Source of the DNA: Lycorma delicatula
Lineage: Eukaryota; Arthropoda; Insecta; Hemiptera; Fulgoridae
Length of the DNA stretch: 64,000 nucleotides
Direction: 5' to 3'
Assembly (NCBI RefSeq): GCF_047948215.1
Contig: NC_134458.1
Coordinates: forward strand, 137,934,536 to 137,998,535
Made by a program: the position numbers and the translations under genes. Position 1 is the stretch's first letter, and every line of letters starts with the position of its first letter. Shown piece after piece: positions 1 through 12,182 of the stretch. The notes beneath the pieces are model-generated. The model made no database searches and was not told the origin of the DNA. It was given only the letters and a program-made list of their open reading frames with translations.

Positions 1-664
1 TAATCCAGAAGTATTATATAATTTATTGAGATTACAAAAATGTAAAGTGTAGAATACAGAAACGTATTTGAGATTATTTTTAATGTAGTATTAATAATAA
101 ATCCAAACATTACTTACAGTAAAATTAATTTTGCAAAGGAAATAGTCATACGATATAGACACTACGTCACTTATATTTCTTCGAATGAGGGATGGATGAG
201 TTCAATGTGCTATGCTGGCAAGAATAGCTTACACTTGTGTATTAATACGCTCATCTAACTCATGAGTCTGTAATCAGTAGTCTTAATTTACAGATGAGTA
301 AATTACAAAAAAATAATTAATAATTAAATTCATTCTACTATGTCATTTTATAAAGGACCACTTTTAAATTAAACGAATTGAACAAAAATTACAAGAGAAA
401 TAGAGTTCCGAAGTCTTGTAAAAATAACAAGTAAGAATATTAAAGTATAATGTAACAGATAATAATTTTAATATTGTATCTAAAATAAATACAGTATTAA
501 AATAAATATAATCAGTTTGGATAATCCAGGATACTCAGATGAACGAGATATTGACAAATTATGGATTATAATGTACCTTAACAATGTTTAAAATCTTGCT
601 ACGGCTTAAAATATTGATATTAATGGGAAAAGTTTTAAGTTCATAAAATTTGCAACATTTTTTA

Positions 665-669
<5 letters not shown>
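1..669. other. AT-rich spacer, no gene seen
   Basis: No codon-like stretch, splice-flanked exon or recognisable mobile element could be seen on either strand. The sequence is AT-rich and runs into the TA microsatellite that follows. Confidence 0.6.

Positions 670-715
<46 letters not shown>
670..715. repeat. (TA)n microsatellite
   Basis: About 23 uninterrupted TA units. It is a simple-sequence repeat likely to vary in length between individuals. Confidence 0.95.
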
Positions 716-716
<1 letters not shown>

Positions 717-3700
717 TACGAAAATATTTCGAGAGATATAAATAAAAGAATATTTTGTTTAAATAAACTTCCTTAAAATCTTTTTTGAAATTTTAATTGG
801 GGGATTCTGCCCATTCTTAAAGCAATTAATTTTTATTTTTTTAAGATAATTTTTTTGAAGAATTAAAAATAAAACTAAATAATTGAAACAAGTATCAGAG
901 GAAATGTTTATTATTTTTAATTTCTAAAGGGGGATCCATCTCTGGAATAGAAACAATTTTCATGGTTACTCTCCTGGAATGCATTTTAGAAACAGAGTTT
1001 CTAAAATGGGAATAAGATGCCTGAAGCAATTTTAGTAGATAATGTGAGGCATTTTCGGATTTACGAACTAAAATTCTCTTCTGAATAAAGAATCGAAAAA
1101 CTAAAGCAAAAGTGGGTAAAATTAATTTAGTGCATACGTATATAACGTATATGTGTGCATTTGATGCTCGTATTTGTGCGTCAACACGAGACTTTTTTCC
1201 CTGCGGTAGCCTGTTATTTGATTATTTTACTAATTGAATAAATTAGAAGTTGTCATCCGTATGCTTATAAAAAAAAGAAAAAAATTACTAATAAAATTTA
1301 TTATATTTAAAAAAATAATAAGCATTTTATTCCATTCTAATGGGGAGAATGAGGAGGGATGTCTTCCCTTTGCTTTTTCACTGAGCCAAATGGAATATTA
1401 TACATCAGTATGTACAAACAACCAAATGCATATGATATTTAACCTTAAAAGCAAACTCTTAAATTTTTCCATAACTGGTTGTATATTAAATACCATTACT
1501 TTTGCGAAATAAATTTTTTTTGTGGTTTATATACTATACTTACGTCTTATATTTATGAAGATTGGGAAAGATAGTGTAAAGCAATAAATTTACTGCAGTA
1601 CTTCTTTTTCTCAAGAAACAATATAATATATTACACTGCCCTTGTTTAGTAGGGGAAATTAAGATTTAAAAAAAAAAACGTTTGGATTATCGGCTGAAAA
1701 AAGAGATGCCCTGTTTTAATTTGTCTTTTTAACAATTCGTTTGTGTTTGTGAGGCAGTTTACTCGTTTTATAGTTTTCGTAAAAAAAAATTTGCATTAAG
1801 AATGTATACTATGAGAATGAACAACGCATGTTTAACGATTTTTCTCTAAATTTACCGCTTAAAAATAGCTGCTGTTATTATTGTTAGTCGGGAGGTTAAA
1901 GAAGAGATGCGGCAAAGAGAAGTATCTGTCGCCAAATCACCATTGTTAGCCGAATAATGTGGACTACTATCTATCTTTGATGCAACCTACTACTGAAATC
2001 GCCAACAATTTACAATCTGTTATAACGGCTACGCGTTAGATACTTAATTCACTAAATTTTACTCTAACGTTTGATTTTTAAATCGTTCTCTTGGTATATC
2101 ATCGTGTGTTTCTCATTATACTATTAAATATTTTACGTTGGTTTTCGGTTAACTTATATTTTATTGTTTTTTCAAGTTAATAAAAACGTTTGAAAATTTC
2201 ATTATAAAAAGATAATACGGAATTACTTCCTTGATAATCAGAGATTTCTTATTGTCCCATGAAATAGTGCTCACAGTATTCGTAGTACTGTAAAGATTTT
2301 TTTTTTAAATTGTTAAACTTCCGGGATTAATTCATTTAAATTTTATTAATTTAGTTTTTTTGAAGAGCTCAATTTATAAAAATTCAATATAAAATGAGTG
2401 AGAATTATTGTTCGCATAATTACCAGTTAAAAATGTTTTATGTAAGAAATTAAAATCAGTTAATGTGATTTCAGTATGGGAAATAATGATCTTTGATTTA
2501 TTTAATCGTATAATATTCCAGAACTCTCTAGATATTTTTAGTAAAGCTTTGTTGATTTAAAATCAGTAAACAGTTGCGTTTTGTGTATCTTGTTACATCT
2601 TCGCTACGCCAGAATATGTTGTTAACTTAAAAACGAATATCAAAATATATAGGCCGGGAGTCAGTGTCCAGAAGCCATTAATGTGAAGATATAACTTGTC
2701 CGGCCAGGCCTCGAACTGTTCAACTCCTACGCGGGAAGGATTAAAAATGAAAAGTTAAGAAATAACAGTACATATTAAAACATACAAATACATGTAAATA
2801 AAATAAGCTATATATAACAGAGAGAGAGTTCAACTATCGGATTTTTTTTTTATTTACGCGTTATTTATTGCAAAAATGTCATTAACTTTTTTTAGATATT
2901 TAAATCCAGGATTTATTCCTTAGACAGTTTTGAATAGTTGATTAAATATATATATATGTGTGTATATCATTAGTTCATAAAAGCATTTGTGTCTAATGAT
3001 TTAAAGTTTATCAGTAAAATGGAGAGTAATATATTTAAATGCATTATCATCGTGCATTCTAGTTATTTATAAAAATAATAAAAAACACCTAAACAAAAAA
3101 GTGGGCGGAGATAAAAAAAAAGAAATAATAAAATAAGATGTGGTCGGATTGTTTAAATTTGTTTTATTTCATCGATATATATAGGTAAACTAATGTAAAA
3201 TAATGCGAATTGCAAACAAAAACTGCAAATGTCAATATACGTAGTACAGGCAACTAAGAATTGTGTGCATTAATTAAATGCATCTTTGTTTAAAAAGAAT
3301 TATGCAAAGATCGACTGTTAGTCCTATAGTAGACCGATACAGTAAACTATTACACGTTCGTTACAGACCTGGTCCTGAATGTAAAAGAAACTCGTTTTCA
3401 TATACTTAAGACGGTCATTTTATGCATCAAATAAAATAGGCTAGGTATCGTCTACCTTCTTGTGGTAGATAGTTTGTAGAATACAAGTTAGAAAGAAAAG
3501 AAGTGGCCATTCTTTGACCACCGGAGTCGTTTTTTTACGATTTATCGAATAGCAAATAAAAGAAAATTCAAATAAATAAGAAATAAAGTAGAATAGAGAA
3601 AGAATGAAAGAAAAGTATTAGATAAGTGAATCGGCTTGGTTGCTATTGGAACGCAGATTCTTTTTTATATATATTTTTTTATCCGACATTTGCATCCAGT

Positions 3701-5389
3701 GTTGTCGCGCCACAAGTCTCATGTGTATATTTTTTCCTTGAACTTGACGTTTTATTATTACAGTAGAATAAAAAAAAAACACGTTTATTTTTTTTCCTGT
3801 CTTCATAAAAATGTTTAACCATTTATTTATTATTTTTTTATTTAAATTTATTATTTAATTAATATTTGGAAAAGTTATTTTTTTCATTGAATTGATTTTT
3901 TTTGTTTTTTTTTTTTTAGTGTGAGAATTTTGTTTTATCTTACCGGTAATTATGTCAGAACTTAATTATAGTTTGTGATGCTTTCAAATGAATTAACGAA
4001 TGGAACGGAGAGAAAATTTCTTTGTAATAATCAAATTTTCAAAACTTTTTGAGCGAGGTTTTTAAATTATAACTTAATAAAATTATATTTTTCACAGAAC
4101 ATTTTTAGAACCTTTGTTAAAAGGTCTTTAAAGTTTCTATAGAATCGGTGGGGAATGGGCAAGTGATACTAAATCAAAAGCGTATACCTCTTATATATAT
4201 ATATATTTATAAAGTAATTTTAAGACCCTATAAATTTAAAAAAAATATATATATTAACGTTAAAATTTAATTTCTTTTTTTTATTATATGCATATTTTGT
4301 ATTGTTGAAAAAACTGATAAATTTACTGTTACATGATCTTCCGATTTGTGTTGTCAAGTCACTGAAACTAATGATTTTATTTAAATCGTCATGAAACAGA
4401 TGATTTACCTAGCTTAATACTTTAATTATTGCAAATTAGTACATCGTCAAATTTTTCGTCAGTTCATAGAAAAATTGTTTTGTTAAAAAAAAAAATTAAT
4501 AAAAAAGGAAGAATAACTTATTTAAGGATGATGTTCCTTATGTAAAAAAAATGTCGAAGATAATTTAATCTACGAATACTGATTTACCGTTTTTCACCGA
4601 TTATTTATTTAATAATTTTGCAAAAATATTTGACCCTAAGATATTGCAATTTAATTCATGCACATTAATATTTGAATTTTGTTTGGAAGTGATAACGGTT
4701 ATTTATTTTTTTTTTTTTTGGTATAAAAAAGGGGAAAAACAACTTTTGTGAAGCTGATTATTGAGAAAATTGAATTTAGTTGTTCTGACGTGATAGAACG
4801 GTTGGATAGAGACAGCGAACCCGTAGTTAATTATAATTTATCATTCAATACACTATTGTTCATTCTATAATTCATTTTAACTATTATGGCAAAGATACTA
4901 TGGATTATTGTTTATAGATATACATAATTTTCCCTTATACTTAGTCAACGTAATATAATAATAATACTAATAATAATAATTTGATTCTTAAGACAAGACA
5001 CGGTCGTGCAATTCTCAGATTATTATCTCATGTCCCTTATGTCTGTTTTTTTTTTGTTTTATCTTTATTGTATAATATTCGTATAATAGATTACATCTTT
5101 ACCGTTACATTTGAATAGCATCTTTCTTGTTATCGTTTTTTATTTTTTTACTTTTATTTTTACTGTTATTGATACTCCTGACTTAGCTATGGAATATAAT
5201 ACCACCCGACAATGATGTTTCTGTTTACCAGTTCAATATTGTTTCTAGTTTACAATTCATATTATTAGCTTTTATTGAGATTTCAATATGTATCTAGTGA
5301 AAAATTAAATACTTTTTCCAAACTTATCCCCAAAAAGTACTATTTTAATGATAAAAAAAATATATATATTTATGCTTATTATTTCCTTG
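716..5389. other. AT-rich spacer, no gene seen
   Basis: This stretch is dominated by A and T runs. The longest open frames (1234-1512 plus; 3618-3806 minus and 3636-3818 plus, which overlap) are low-complexity K/I/F/N-rich translations of AT-rich DNA and look like chance. A slightly GC-richer patch at 2650-2740 contains CTCGAACTGTTC and could be a decayed tRNA-derived repeat, but no second promoter box is visible. Confidence 0.5.
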
Positions 5390-5900
5390 TACGAAACAAA
5401 GGAAGTATCGCGAAAAATCTCGGTTTTCAGATTTCAACGGAAATATCAATTTTGACCATCCCTGAATCCATTTTGGCTAGTTTCGGCGTGACGTCATTCG
5501 TAGTATATCTCGCATAACTCAAAAACGATTAGCCATACGATGTTGAAATTTTGGATTTAGGCCTGTTGTAACATCTAGTTGTGCACCTCCCCTTTTGATT
5601 CCAATCGACTGAACCAAAAGTGTCCAAAAAAGCCCAAAATCCAAAAACAATTTGGAGTTTTACTTTTTCTTACTTCTTTCTTAATTCTTAATTAATTACT
5701 TCTTTTCTTAATTACTTTTTATTACTGCAGTAATAAGCCCTCATTGAGAGATTTTCAACGATATATCATAAGTGGTACTTATTTTCATTGGTTTCAGAGT
5801 TATAGCCAAATAAAATTTTAATTGATGTAATATTTGGATCTTACGAGGAAAAGACATATCGGTTCAAATCAGACTTCATTTCCTTTTTTTAACTTTTTTT
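5390..5900 (+). repeat. Unclassified dispersed repeat fragment
   Basis: This block is clearly different from its AT-rich flanks. It is a run of moderately complex sequence with phrases such as CATAACTCAAAAACGATTAG and GAGTTATAGCCAAATAAAAT. I associate these with a high-copy interspersed repeat in insect genomes, but cannot name the family and see no second copy here. The open frame at 5275-5517 runs into it and is probably incidental. No inverted ends, target duplication or transposase motif is visible. Confidence 0.4.
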
Positions 5901-6849
5901 TTTTTAATTTAAATATCTTGATTTATTAATAATTATTAACCTGTGATTGTAAAAAAATGTTTACAATAAATAATAATTCAATAATAACAAAAAAAATTGT
6001 AAAAACTAAAAACTTCTTTATTAAAGAATTGGAGGACCGTATCCCACTTTCAAATGAAATACGTTTACATGAAGCGTAGCAAAAAATCTGTATATTTAAT
6101 TTAATAGACGTACAAGGATGTCATGTAGTGTCCACATCAGATTTTTTTTCTGAAATGTTTTTTTATGTTAAATATTTTTTTATTGATATTTTTTTACTAA
6201 ATATAACCTATAAAATAAAATGTATATCTTATCAAATGAAAAAAAAAAAAAAAACACAAAGAAGGGTTAACATTTTTGAGCGCTTTACAATACGTATTTA
6301 TTGTGTGGATTGTTTTTTTTTACTGTGAGCGTATAACATGCAAGGTATACAAAAGGCACGAGTTAGAGTTAATTTCTCTGATAGTAATTTTCTATTTAAT
6401 CAGCTCCTGTAATTAACAGAGACGTATTCTTCGTAGATTAAAAAAAATTATCTGCTTATTAAATTAATATTAGAAACGGAATTTTTAAAAAATATTTGTT
6501 TATTAACCTGCTTGTTTGAAGTTTATTTTTTTGTTTTGTAGGGTGTTATTATATCAATATGATTTGTCTAAGACGTACGCATTACGTGACTAATACATAT
6601 TTAATTTAACATTTCAATCTGATGATGCGATTTCGAAACCACGAAAAGCATTGTTCTAAAATTAAAAAAAAAATATATATATATGACTTTTTACATTTTA
6701 AAGGTATGATTTTGCTGTAAAATTTTAAAATCAGTGATATAAAAATAAATAAAAATTATCAAATTATTGTTAAAAAGAAAATTTAACCTCTTCTGAGTTA
6801 AAGCAGTGCATTACATGCATTGTTTCATGGTAGAAAGAGGTAGATTAAC
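5901..6849. other. AT-rich spacer, no gene seen
   Basis: Homopolymer-rich sequence with nothing recognisable on either strand. Confidence 0.55.
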
Positions 6850-7055
6850 TAGTTGTTTTACACTTTCTGTCTGAATCATTATTATGACTGTGACACTTGT
6901 AAATCATCTATGGCACAAGAGGGTCCAGTCAGATTACTTACTCTAAGATACTTTGCGTACTACCAGTGTAATTTTCATAAAGCTGTCTCTGATAGAGTGA
7001 GTATGCGAATTGTAGTGCTGAATATCACCAAATTTCGGTGGGCTTGACGTGCTGA
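6850..7055 (+). repeat. Dispersed repeat D, copy 1
   Basis: The right end (TCGGTGGGCTTGAC near 7034) matches the reverse complement of sequence near 17115. The interior is loosely similar to 17115-17290 read on the minus strand, including a CAAGAGG(G/C) core and a GAATAT just inside the end. The open frame 6853-7047 follows the repeat and has no recognisable domain. The family is unidentified. Confidence 0.4.
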
Positions 7056-7163
7056 TGTATACTGGTGTATTAAGCTCTATGATGAAGGAAAGAGGAGACC
7101 CACCTTTCTCTTTATTTTCCTTAGTAAACCAGGCTTGGGATCTTTTTATTTTTGAGAATGGTT

Positions 7164-7196
7164 CTTTATAAAGTATTATTAAAATACTTTATAAAG
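7164..7196. repeat. Perfect hairpin, 14-bp arms
   Basis: Arms at 7164-7177 and 7183-7196 are exact reverse complements (CTTTATAAAGTATT), separated by 5 nt. It stands alone, with no flanking element ends, and may be a chance structure of AT-rich DNA. Confidence 0.7.
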
Positions 7197-7606
7197 CATT
7201 TCTTTAATTTTTAAAGAAACTAAGTTTAGATATTTATTAAAAAAAAATAGATTGTTAATCAGTTGATATTTGGATAATTAGTCTTATAAGAATAGGAAGT
7301 TACTTTCTCTGAAAATGTTTAGTGAGCTTCTCTGTAAGTTTCTAAGGAGCCAGTTTCTACGAAAATGGGTCATTCTCGGAAAACTTGTGTGAATTATTTT
7401 AAGTCATCTGTAACCGTTTTTTTTATGATACAACTAAAAAAAAAATAATTAAAAGTTTGTTTCGACGCATGCGTCATCATAAGTTTAAATAAAAAATAAA
7501 ACGGTTAAAAAAATGTAATCTAAAAAATTATTAATTTCAAAAATTGTTTTGTTTCTTAAATATTTTATTTAAATTGACATTGACATTGATTTTTTAGAAT
7601 TTAATT

Positions 7607-7614
7607 GTTTAATC
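7607..7614. repeat. Left 8-bp target duplication of hAT-like element
   Basis: GTTTAATC directly precedes the element's CAGTG end. The partner at 8092-8099 reads GTTTAACC, 7 of 8 identical. Eight-base duplications are characteristic of the hAT superfamily. Confidence 0.65.
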
Positions 7615-8091
7615 CAGTGATTTCCAAAGTGTGCTCCTCGGCGCCCTGGAGAGCCGTGACTCCTCACAGGGACGCCGCAAAATATACAAGTTTCATAATA
7701 TTATTTCAATTTTCAATTCGATATCGTAGAACTTCTTTTTTTCCTTTGGTGAATTAATTCACCACAGAAGCTTACAGAAAAGATTGTACGTGGAAATATG
7801 GGATTGGAATTTTGTATGAAATATGCCTTCTCTGACCGGGTTTCTAACTCGGCACTTCCGTATGAAAGGCCAAGACAATACCGTTCCTCCACGGTGATCG
7901 CTACGGAAATCAGCTATTCCATTAATCTTTTTTTTTGTGATCTAAAACATGTTTTACTTATTTTTGGCTAACCATTGCAAAAAAATTATTGGCTGTCTTG
8001 GAAAGTTTATTTGTTTGAATTTGACTAGGGCATCTTGTGAAAATCTTTGTTCAACTAGGGCGTCGAAAATTGAAAAAGTTTGGGACCACCA
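7615..8091. mobile_element. Short non-autonomous hAT-like transposon carrying a nested SINE
   Basis: A 477-bp element begins CAGTGATTTCCAAAG and ends TTTGGGACCACCA. The ends are imperfect inverted repeats around a CCAAA/TTTGG core, close to the CAGTGGTTCCCAAAC pattern typical of hAT elements. Flanking 8-bp duplications (7607-7614 and 8092-8099) support hAT-type insertion. No transposase is encoded, so it must have moved with a partner's enzyme. An internal echo is present: a phrase near 7667 (GGGACGCCGCAAAA) resembles one near 8059 (AGGGCGTCGAAAA) in direct orientation. A tRNA-derived SINE occupies roughly 7735-7915, which leaves about 300 bp of original element. Confidence 0.65.
7735..7915 (-). 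mobile_element. tRNA-derived SINE (family 2), inside the hAT-like element
   Basis: Read on the minus strand it has a tRNA-like head with a degraded B box (GAGTTAGAAACCCGG). A body follows, ending in the palindrome GGTGAATTAATTCACC at 7748-7763 and a short A-rich tail. The same head-body-palindrome order appears on the plus strand at 43524-43686. It is transcribed by RNA polymerase III when active and depends on a LINE for movement. This copy is old and its A box is hard to recognise. Confidence 0.55.
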
Positions 8092-8099
8092 GTTTAACC

Positions 8100-8456
8100 T
8101 GATCTATTTTAAAATTAATCGGTAAATATATAATATCAGTGAAGAAATTACGCTTTATATTGTTAAAAAATAACTAAATCAACTCCTAACAAATATTTTA
8201 CACCGGTTAATTAGTTTTATCCTAATTAAATGTTTAAGGAAGGGTTCTAAAAAATTTCGTTGAAATCCATTAGCATATAGATGCGAAATTGATGAATATA
8301 TATTTATTGCATCGACCTTACCTTGATTTGCTTCATTAATTATTATGATTATTTTTAATTATTTTAATTTTATTATAATTTATTGTACTTTTAATTAGTT
8401 CTAAATTAACAGATACTTTTTAAATTATATAACTTCTAAAGACGTTAAATGCGTAA
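8100..8456. other. AT-rich spacer, no gene seen
   Basis: Nothing recognisable in this stretch. Confidence 0.6.
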
Positions 8457-8482
8457 TTATATATATATATATATATATATAT
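8457..8482. repeat. (AT)n microsatellite
   Basis: About 12-13 AT units. Confidence 0.95.
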
Positions 8483-8657
8483 TTAAAATCAATTAAATAG
8501 TTAAGAAATATCTAAAAATAAAAATAAATAAATTATTCAATAAAAAAAAATTAAGTCGATAATCATCTTAATGAATTTAATTATTATTATTTTATTTTAT
8601 CATTAATAAATATTATTTATATATGTATATAAATCAAGATATATATTATATTCACTG

Positions 8658-8661
8658 TATA

Positions 8662-8684
<23 letters not shown>
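8658..8684. repeat. (AT)n microsatellite
   Basis: About 13 units followed by a T run. It supplies the YIYIYI part of the minus-strand open frame 8603-8812, which is therefore not a gene. Confidence 0.95.
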
Positions 8685-8692
<8 letters not shown>

Positions 8693-8888
8693 TTTAATAA
8701 AGGTGTGGTAAGGGAGGGCTAGGTTAGAGTCAATAAATTTTATTTTTAACCTACCGTTATTTATTTCTACGCGATAAAACGATTTACATAAATAAATAAA
8801 TAGATTATGCAAGATTACATATATAATATATGCACACTGTTATGTATTATAATACTAAATGTAGTTTACCGTTGTCAGTTTTTTCGTA

Positions 8889-8950
8889 AACACACATGCA
8901 CACGCGCGCGCGCACAGAGAGAGAGAGAGAGCGAGGGAGAGCGAGTGAGA
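8889..8950. repeat. Compound microsatellite (CA/CG/AG)
   Basis: ACACAC passes into CGCGCG and then AGAGAG with interruptions. Alternating CA/CG tracts can adopt left-handed DNA. Here it stands as a GC-richer patch in AT-rich sequence. Confidence 0.9.
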
Positions 8951-9417
8951 CGATGCACATATAGATAGGATGTATTTGTGTCCTTTTAGTTGTGTGAACA
9001 CGTGTGAGGTATTTTTATGTATTTGTACTACTACATATTAAGAATGCACTATGAAATATTTAACTTCATTTCTTTATCTTTTGTTTTATACCTATTTAAA
9101 GTTTTTAAACCGGCTGTATTTTGTTAATAGAATATATTATATTCCATATTATACGGTTCAGCCTAGTTTCAGATATTCTACTGGTTACAGAAACCGTTCG
9201 TTCTTTGCTTACTAATGTGTTAAGAGAAAGTAATTGTAATATTTTATATTACTTCTTATTCTTGTAGAACTATTGTCCAAATACCAAATCATTAACAATT
9301 TATTTATTTTTATTATAAATATCTTAAGTAAATATCTTTACAAAATTAATAAAAATTCTTTATATTTTCTAGTTTATAAACAAGTTATCTTTATACAATT
9401 TTTAATTTTAATCGCAT
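8951..9417. other. AT-rich spacer, no gene seen
   Basis: Nothing recognisable on either strand. Confidence 0.55.
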
Positions 9418-9514
9418 GCTTGTGAGAATAATAGTGATAAATAAAAATTAATGTCTTTTCAGTTTATAAAAGATATCAGTGTATTGTAATTTCTTCAGAG
9501 TAACGGTTTGGTCG

Positions 9515-9531
9515 GTACGGGACCCGAAAAC
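9515..9531. repeat. Left target-site duplication of SINE
   Basis: GTACGGGACCCGAAAAC, repeated as GTACGGGACCCAAAAC at 9816-9831. A 16-17-bp duplication with one difference is typical of LINE-mediated insertion. Confidence 0.85.
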
Positions 9532-9815
9532 CCACCGGGTTGGTCTATTGGTGAACTCGTCATCGCATCAGCTGATTTCGAAGTCGAAAGTTCTAAGGTT
9601 CAAATCCTAGTAAAGTCAGTTACTTTTATACGTAGATCGTGGATACCGGTTCTTTGGTGGTCGGATTTAAATTAACCACACAAATCTCAGGAACGGTCGA
9701 CCTGAGATAGTACAAGACTGCACTTCATTTACATTCATACACATCCTTATTCATCCTCTGAAGTATTACCTCTGAACCTTACGTCGGTTCCGGAGGCTAA
9801 ACAGAAAAAAGAAAA
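9532..9815 (+). mobile_element. tRNA-derived SINE (family 1), complete
   Basis: A 284-bp SINE with a tRNA-like head (A box TTGGTCTATTGGTG near 9540; B box GGTTCAAATCC near 9597), a body containing ATACCGGTTCTTTGGTGG, and a tail reading CCGGAGGCTAAACAG followed by an A-rich end. Target duplications flank it on both sides. A second near-complete copy lies on the minus strand at 31414-31703 and a 3' fragment at 36797-36852. It would be transcribed by RNA polymerase III from its internal boxes and mobilised by a LINE partner. It landed in repeat A, so it is younger than that copy of A. Confidence 0.88.
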
Positions 9816-9831
9816 GTACGGGACCCAAAAC
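9816..9831. repeat. Right target-site duplication of SINE
   Basis: Pairs with 9515-9531. It differs by one base. Confidence 0.85.
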
Positions 9832-10593
9832 TTTGATTGATCTAAGAATGTGGGTTTCAAAAGAGTCGGCTTTCATCTTAAAAATATTAGTTATAACTGA
9901 TTACCCGTACGGGTAAAAATGTTTGTTTTCCCGGTTCTTAGCGTTACCTGACAAACGCCACTTGTGAAGTGTCCGTACTTCGTTTCTCTCTTTTTTTAAT
10001 CTTTTTATTAGTTTTATTTTGTTTTGTAATCAAGTGCAACCAGTCGCGTCGCACATACAGTAACAGTGGCTGTGTTGGTTGAGTCGCAGCGTCGTACACC
10101 ATCAAAGCCCTTAAAAAATCGAAATTCAAAAAAACCGAATATGGTTTTTAAATATCTATCTGAAGAGTATTTGCAAGCCCCAATCTAGTAAATATCTCGT
10201 TTAGTATAGTGAGGAACGGATAACATTTTCAAGCTTTGTTCAAAATGTTTTTATCTTTCTTCATCCCTTTCACGGTCAAATTCCGAAAAATCTAGAAACT
10301 GGTTTTTAGATTACATGAAAATTATACGCATCAAAAATAAAATTGATATCTTCATTTGTTACCGGGAAATTAAAAAAAAAATAGCGGGTTTAAAAACAAA
10401 TTTTAAATTCATTTTAACCCTTTAAACTAAGAATTTCAAAAACTTTTTTCTTGGACCATCGTGTGCACTTACACCATAAGAAGAACATGTATAAAAATTT
10501 TCATCAATTGATCTTCAGCAGTTTTTGATCGGCGTTGAATCAGTCAATTTGGCCGGACAAGTTGCTTTTTGGGTACATATATTTTTGGGTACA

Positions 10594-10620
10594 GATATAT
10601 ATATATATATATATATATAT
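10594..10620. repeat. (AT)n microsatellite at the 3' end of repeat A
   Basis: About 13 units abut the last recognisable base of repeat A copy 1. Confidence 0.9.
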
Positions 10621-11624
10621 GTAATGAAGTTTTACCCCCATTTCTGGAACGCATTCTTAGTAGTAATTTGAAACAAAAGTTCATATAAACATATTTCCCA
10701 AAATCATTTGTTTTATAGTTATTGACGGCGATAAATTTCGCTCCTGTTAATTTACTTACCAGATAAAACTAAATTTTAACCTTATTATTAACACAATATC
10801 CTAATTACAACAATAGCTTTAATAAAACAATAAAATTAAAATTATTAATTACTACCTTATTCTATAAATCATTATGATAACCAGTACTTAATTAAAAATA
10901 TTATTTCCTAATCAATTAAGGACTGTTAATAAGTGATTTTAGTTACTTTAATTATATACTTATAGTAATAAATAAAAACGAAGAATGTAAAATTAAGAAG
11001 AAAAAGAGAAAAGGATCAAATTAGAAAACAAATGGTAAAAAAGTACGCTGTAAAACTTATAAAACCAATCAGCTTATAATAAATTATAGAAACAGCGTTT
11101 GAAAATCTTCATTTTAATATAAATAATAAATTAATCTATTATTAAAAATACTATTTTTGGATATAATTAATAATAGATAATAATATTTTCAATAAAAATC
11201 GATTTAAGTAGTATATAATATTTTACCTTAGGAATAATGGAGAAAAGTTTTTTTTGTTTCCTTTTTTCCATTAAAAAATGGGTCCTAAAATTATATTTTC
11301 AATAATTTTTAAGAAATGTTTGTTAAATAAAAAATTGGAGCGGAAAAATCTTTTTTAATTTTTGTGTAAATTAACTTTTTTAATTGCAAAACAAACAGGG
11401 AAAAATCAAACAAAATTTGTAAAGAATTTAATTCTGAGAAAACTGATGTAAATAAAATCAGTTGAAAAAACATTTAGAATTAAAGAAATTTGACTTCTAT
11501 TTAAAACGAAACAATACTGCATATGTATATAAATAAAAGGGATGTATCAACCTGGGTTATAAACAAGAAAAAAGAAATTAAAGATTTTTAGATTCTCTGA
11601 CGGCTGAAATGTTGGTAGATATAC

Positions 11625-11674
<50 letters not shown>

Positions 11675-12180
11675 GTATGTAAACGAAAGGATTTTACTAT
11701 TAACGATAATCTGCTTGCAATAAGAATAAACCACCATTTTCGCAAAGGAAACTCAATAAAATTTAGTCGCGAAAAACTAATTCAAGAGTAGCAATGTTCG
11801 AATACTTAAAAATAATTAATCCTTATTTTAAATTCTTATTAATCCACTTTAATCCTTATTAAATAATTAATCCTTCCTTCGAGATAAGAATTTATTTTGA
11901 AAAACCACCTTAAAATCGTTCAGTTAGTTTTAAACGTTACTGGGTTAAAATAATGAAATGTCTAGCGAAAATCGTGCACCCGTTCTTGCAGTGGTCGGCT
12001 AAAGTAGATTTGTTTTAGGTTTTTTAATGATTATTTAGGCTTTATTTAAAATTATTAATTTTCAACACAAAAGAAAATAAAGTAGTGTATAATGATTCTT
12101 TCTTAGGTTTATTTTCTACAGAGAATATACATGTATGTAAATGTTGGTGACGATGAATTTCCTGTGTTCATAAGTTTAAG
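10621..12180. other. AT-rich spacer with one TA microsatellite, no gene seen
   Basis: No coding or mobile-element signature. The open frame 11609-11791 is largely a microsatellite translation. Confidence 0.55.
11628..11669. repeat. (TA)n microsatellite
   Basis: About 21 uninterrupted units. Confidence 0.95.
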
Positions 12181-12182
12181 TA
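12181..12182. repeat. TA target-site duplication, left
   Basis: TA directly precedes the mariner-like element's inverted end. The partner is at 13549-13550. Confidence 0.8.

Larger units (their letters stand above)
9418..10620 (+). repeat. Dispersed repeat A, copy 1 (middle to 3' end), split by a SINE
   Basis: Starting at TTGTGAGAATAATA, this copy matches the minus strand of 51370-52135 and, from about 10030 on, the plus strand of 57480-58180. Shared phrases include AGAATGTGGGTTTCAAAA, CAGTAACAGTGGC, ATCTAGTAAATATCTCGTTT and CATCAATTGATCTTCAGCAG. It ends in an AT microsatellite. No transposase or reverse transcriptase is visible in any frame; the minus-strand open frame 9944-10129 is incidental. 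It contains a perfect 16-bp palindrome, TTACCCGTACGGGTAA (9901-9916). A SINE occupies 9532-9815. The family is unclassified; the shared order across copies shows one element longer than about 1.2 kb. Confidence 0.7.

Noticed and set aside
1234..1512. 92-codon open frame on plus
   Set aside because: K/I/F/N-rich translation of AT-rich DNA with no motif, start context or splice structure.
2650..2740. Possible tRNA-derived repeat (CTCGAACTGTTC)
   Set aside because: Only a B-box-like string; no A box at the right distance and no second copy.
8889..8950. Considered a telomere- or CRISPR-like tandem array
   Set aside because: Units are dinucleotides without spacers. No CRISPR-type repeat-spacer pattern exists anywhere in the window.
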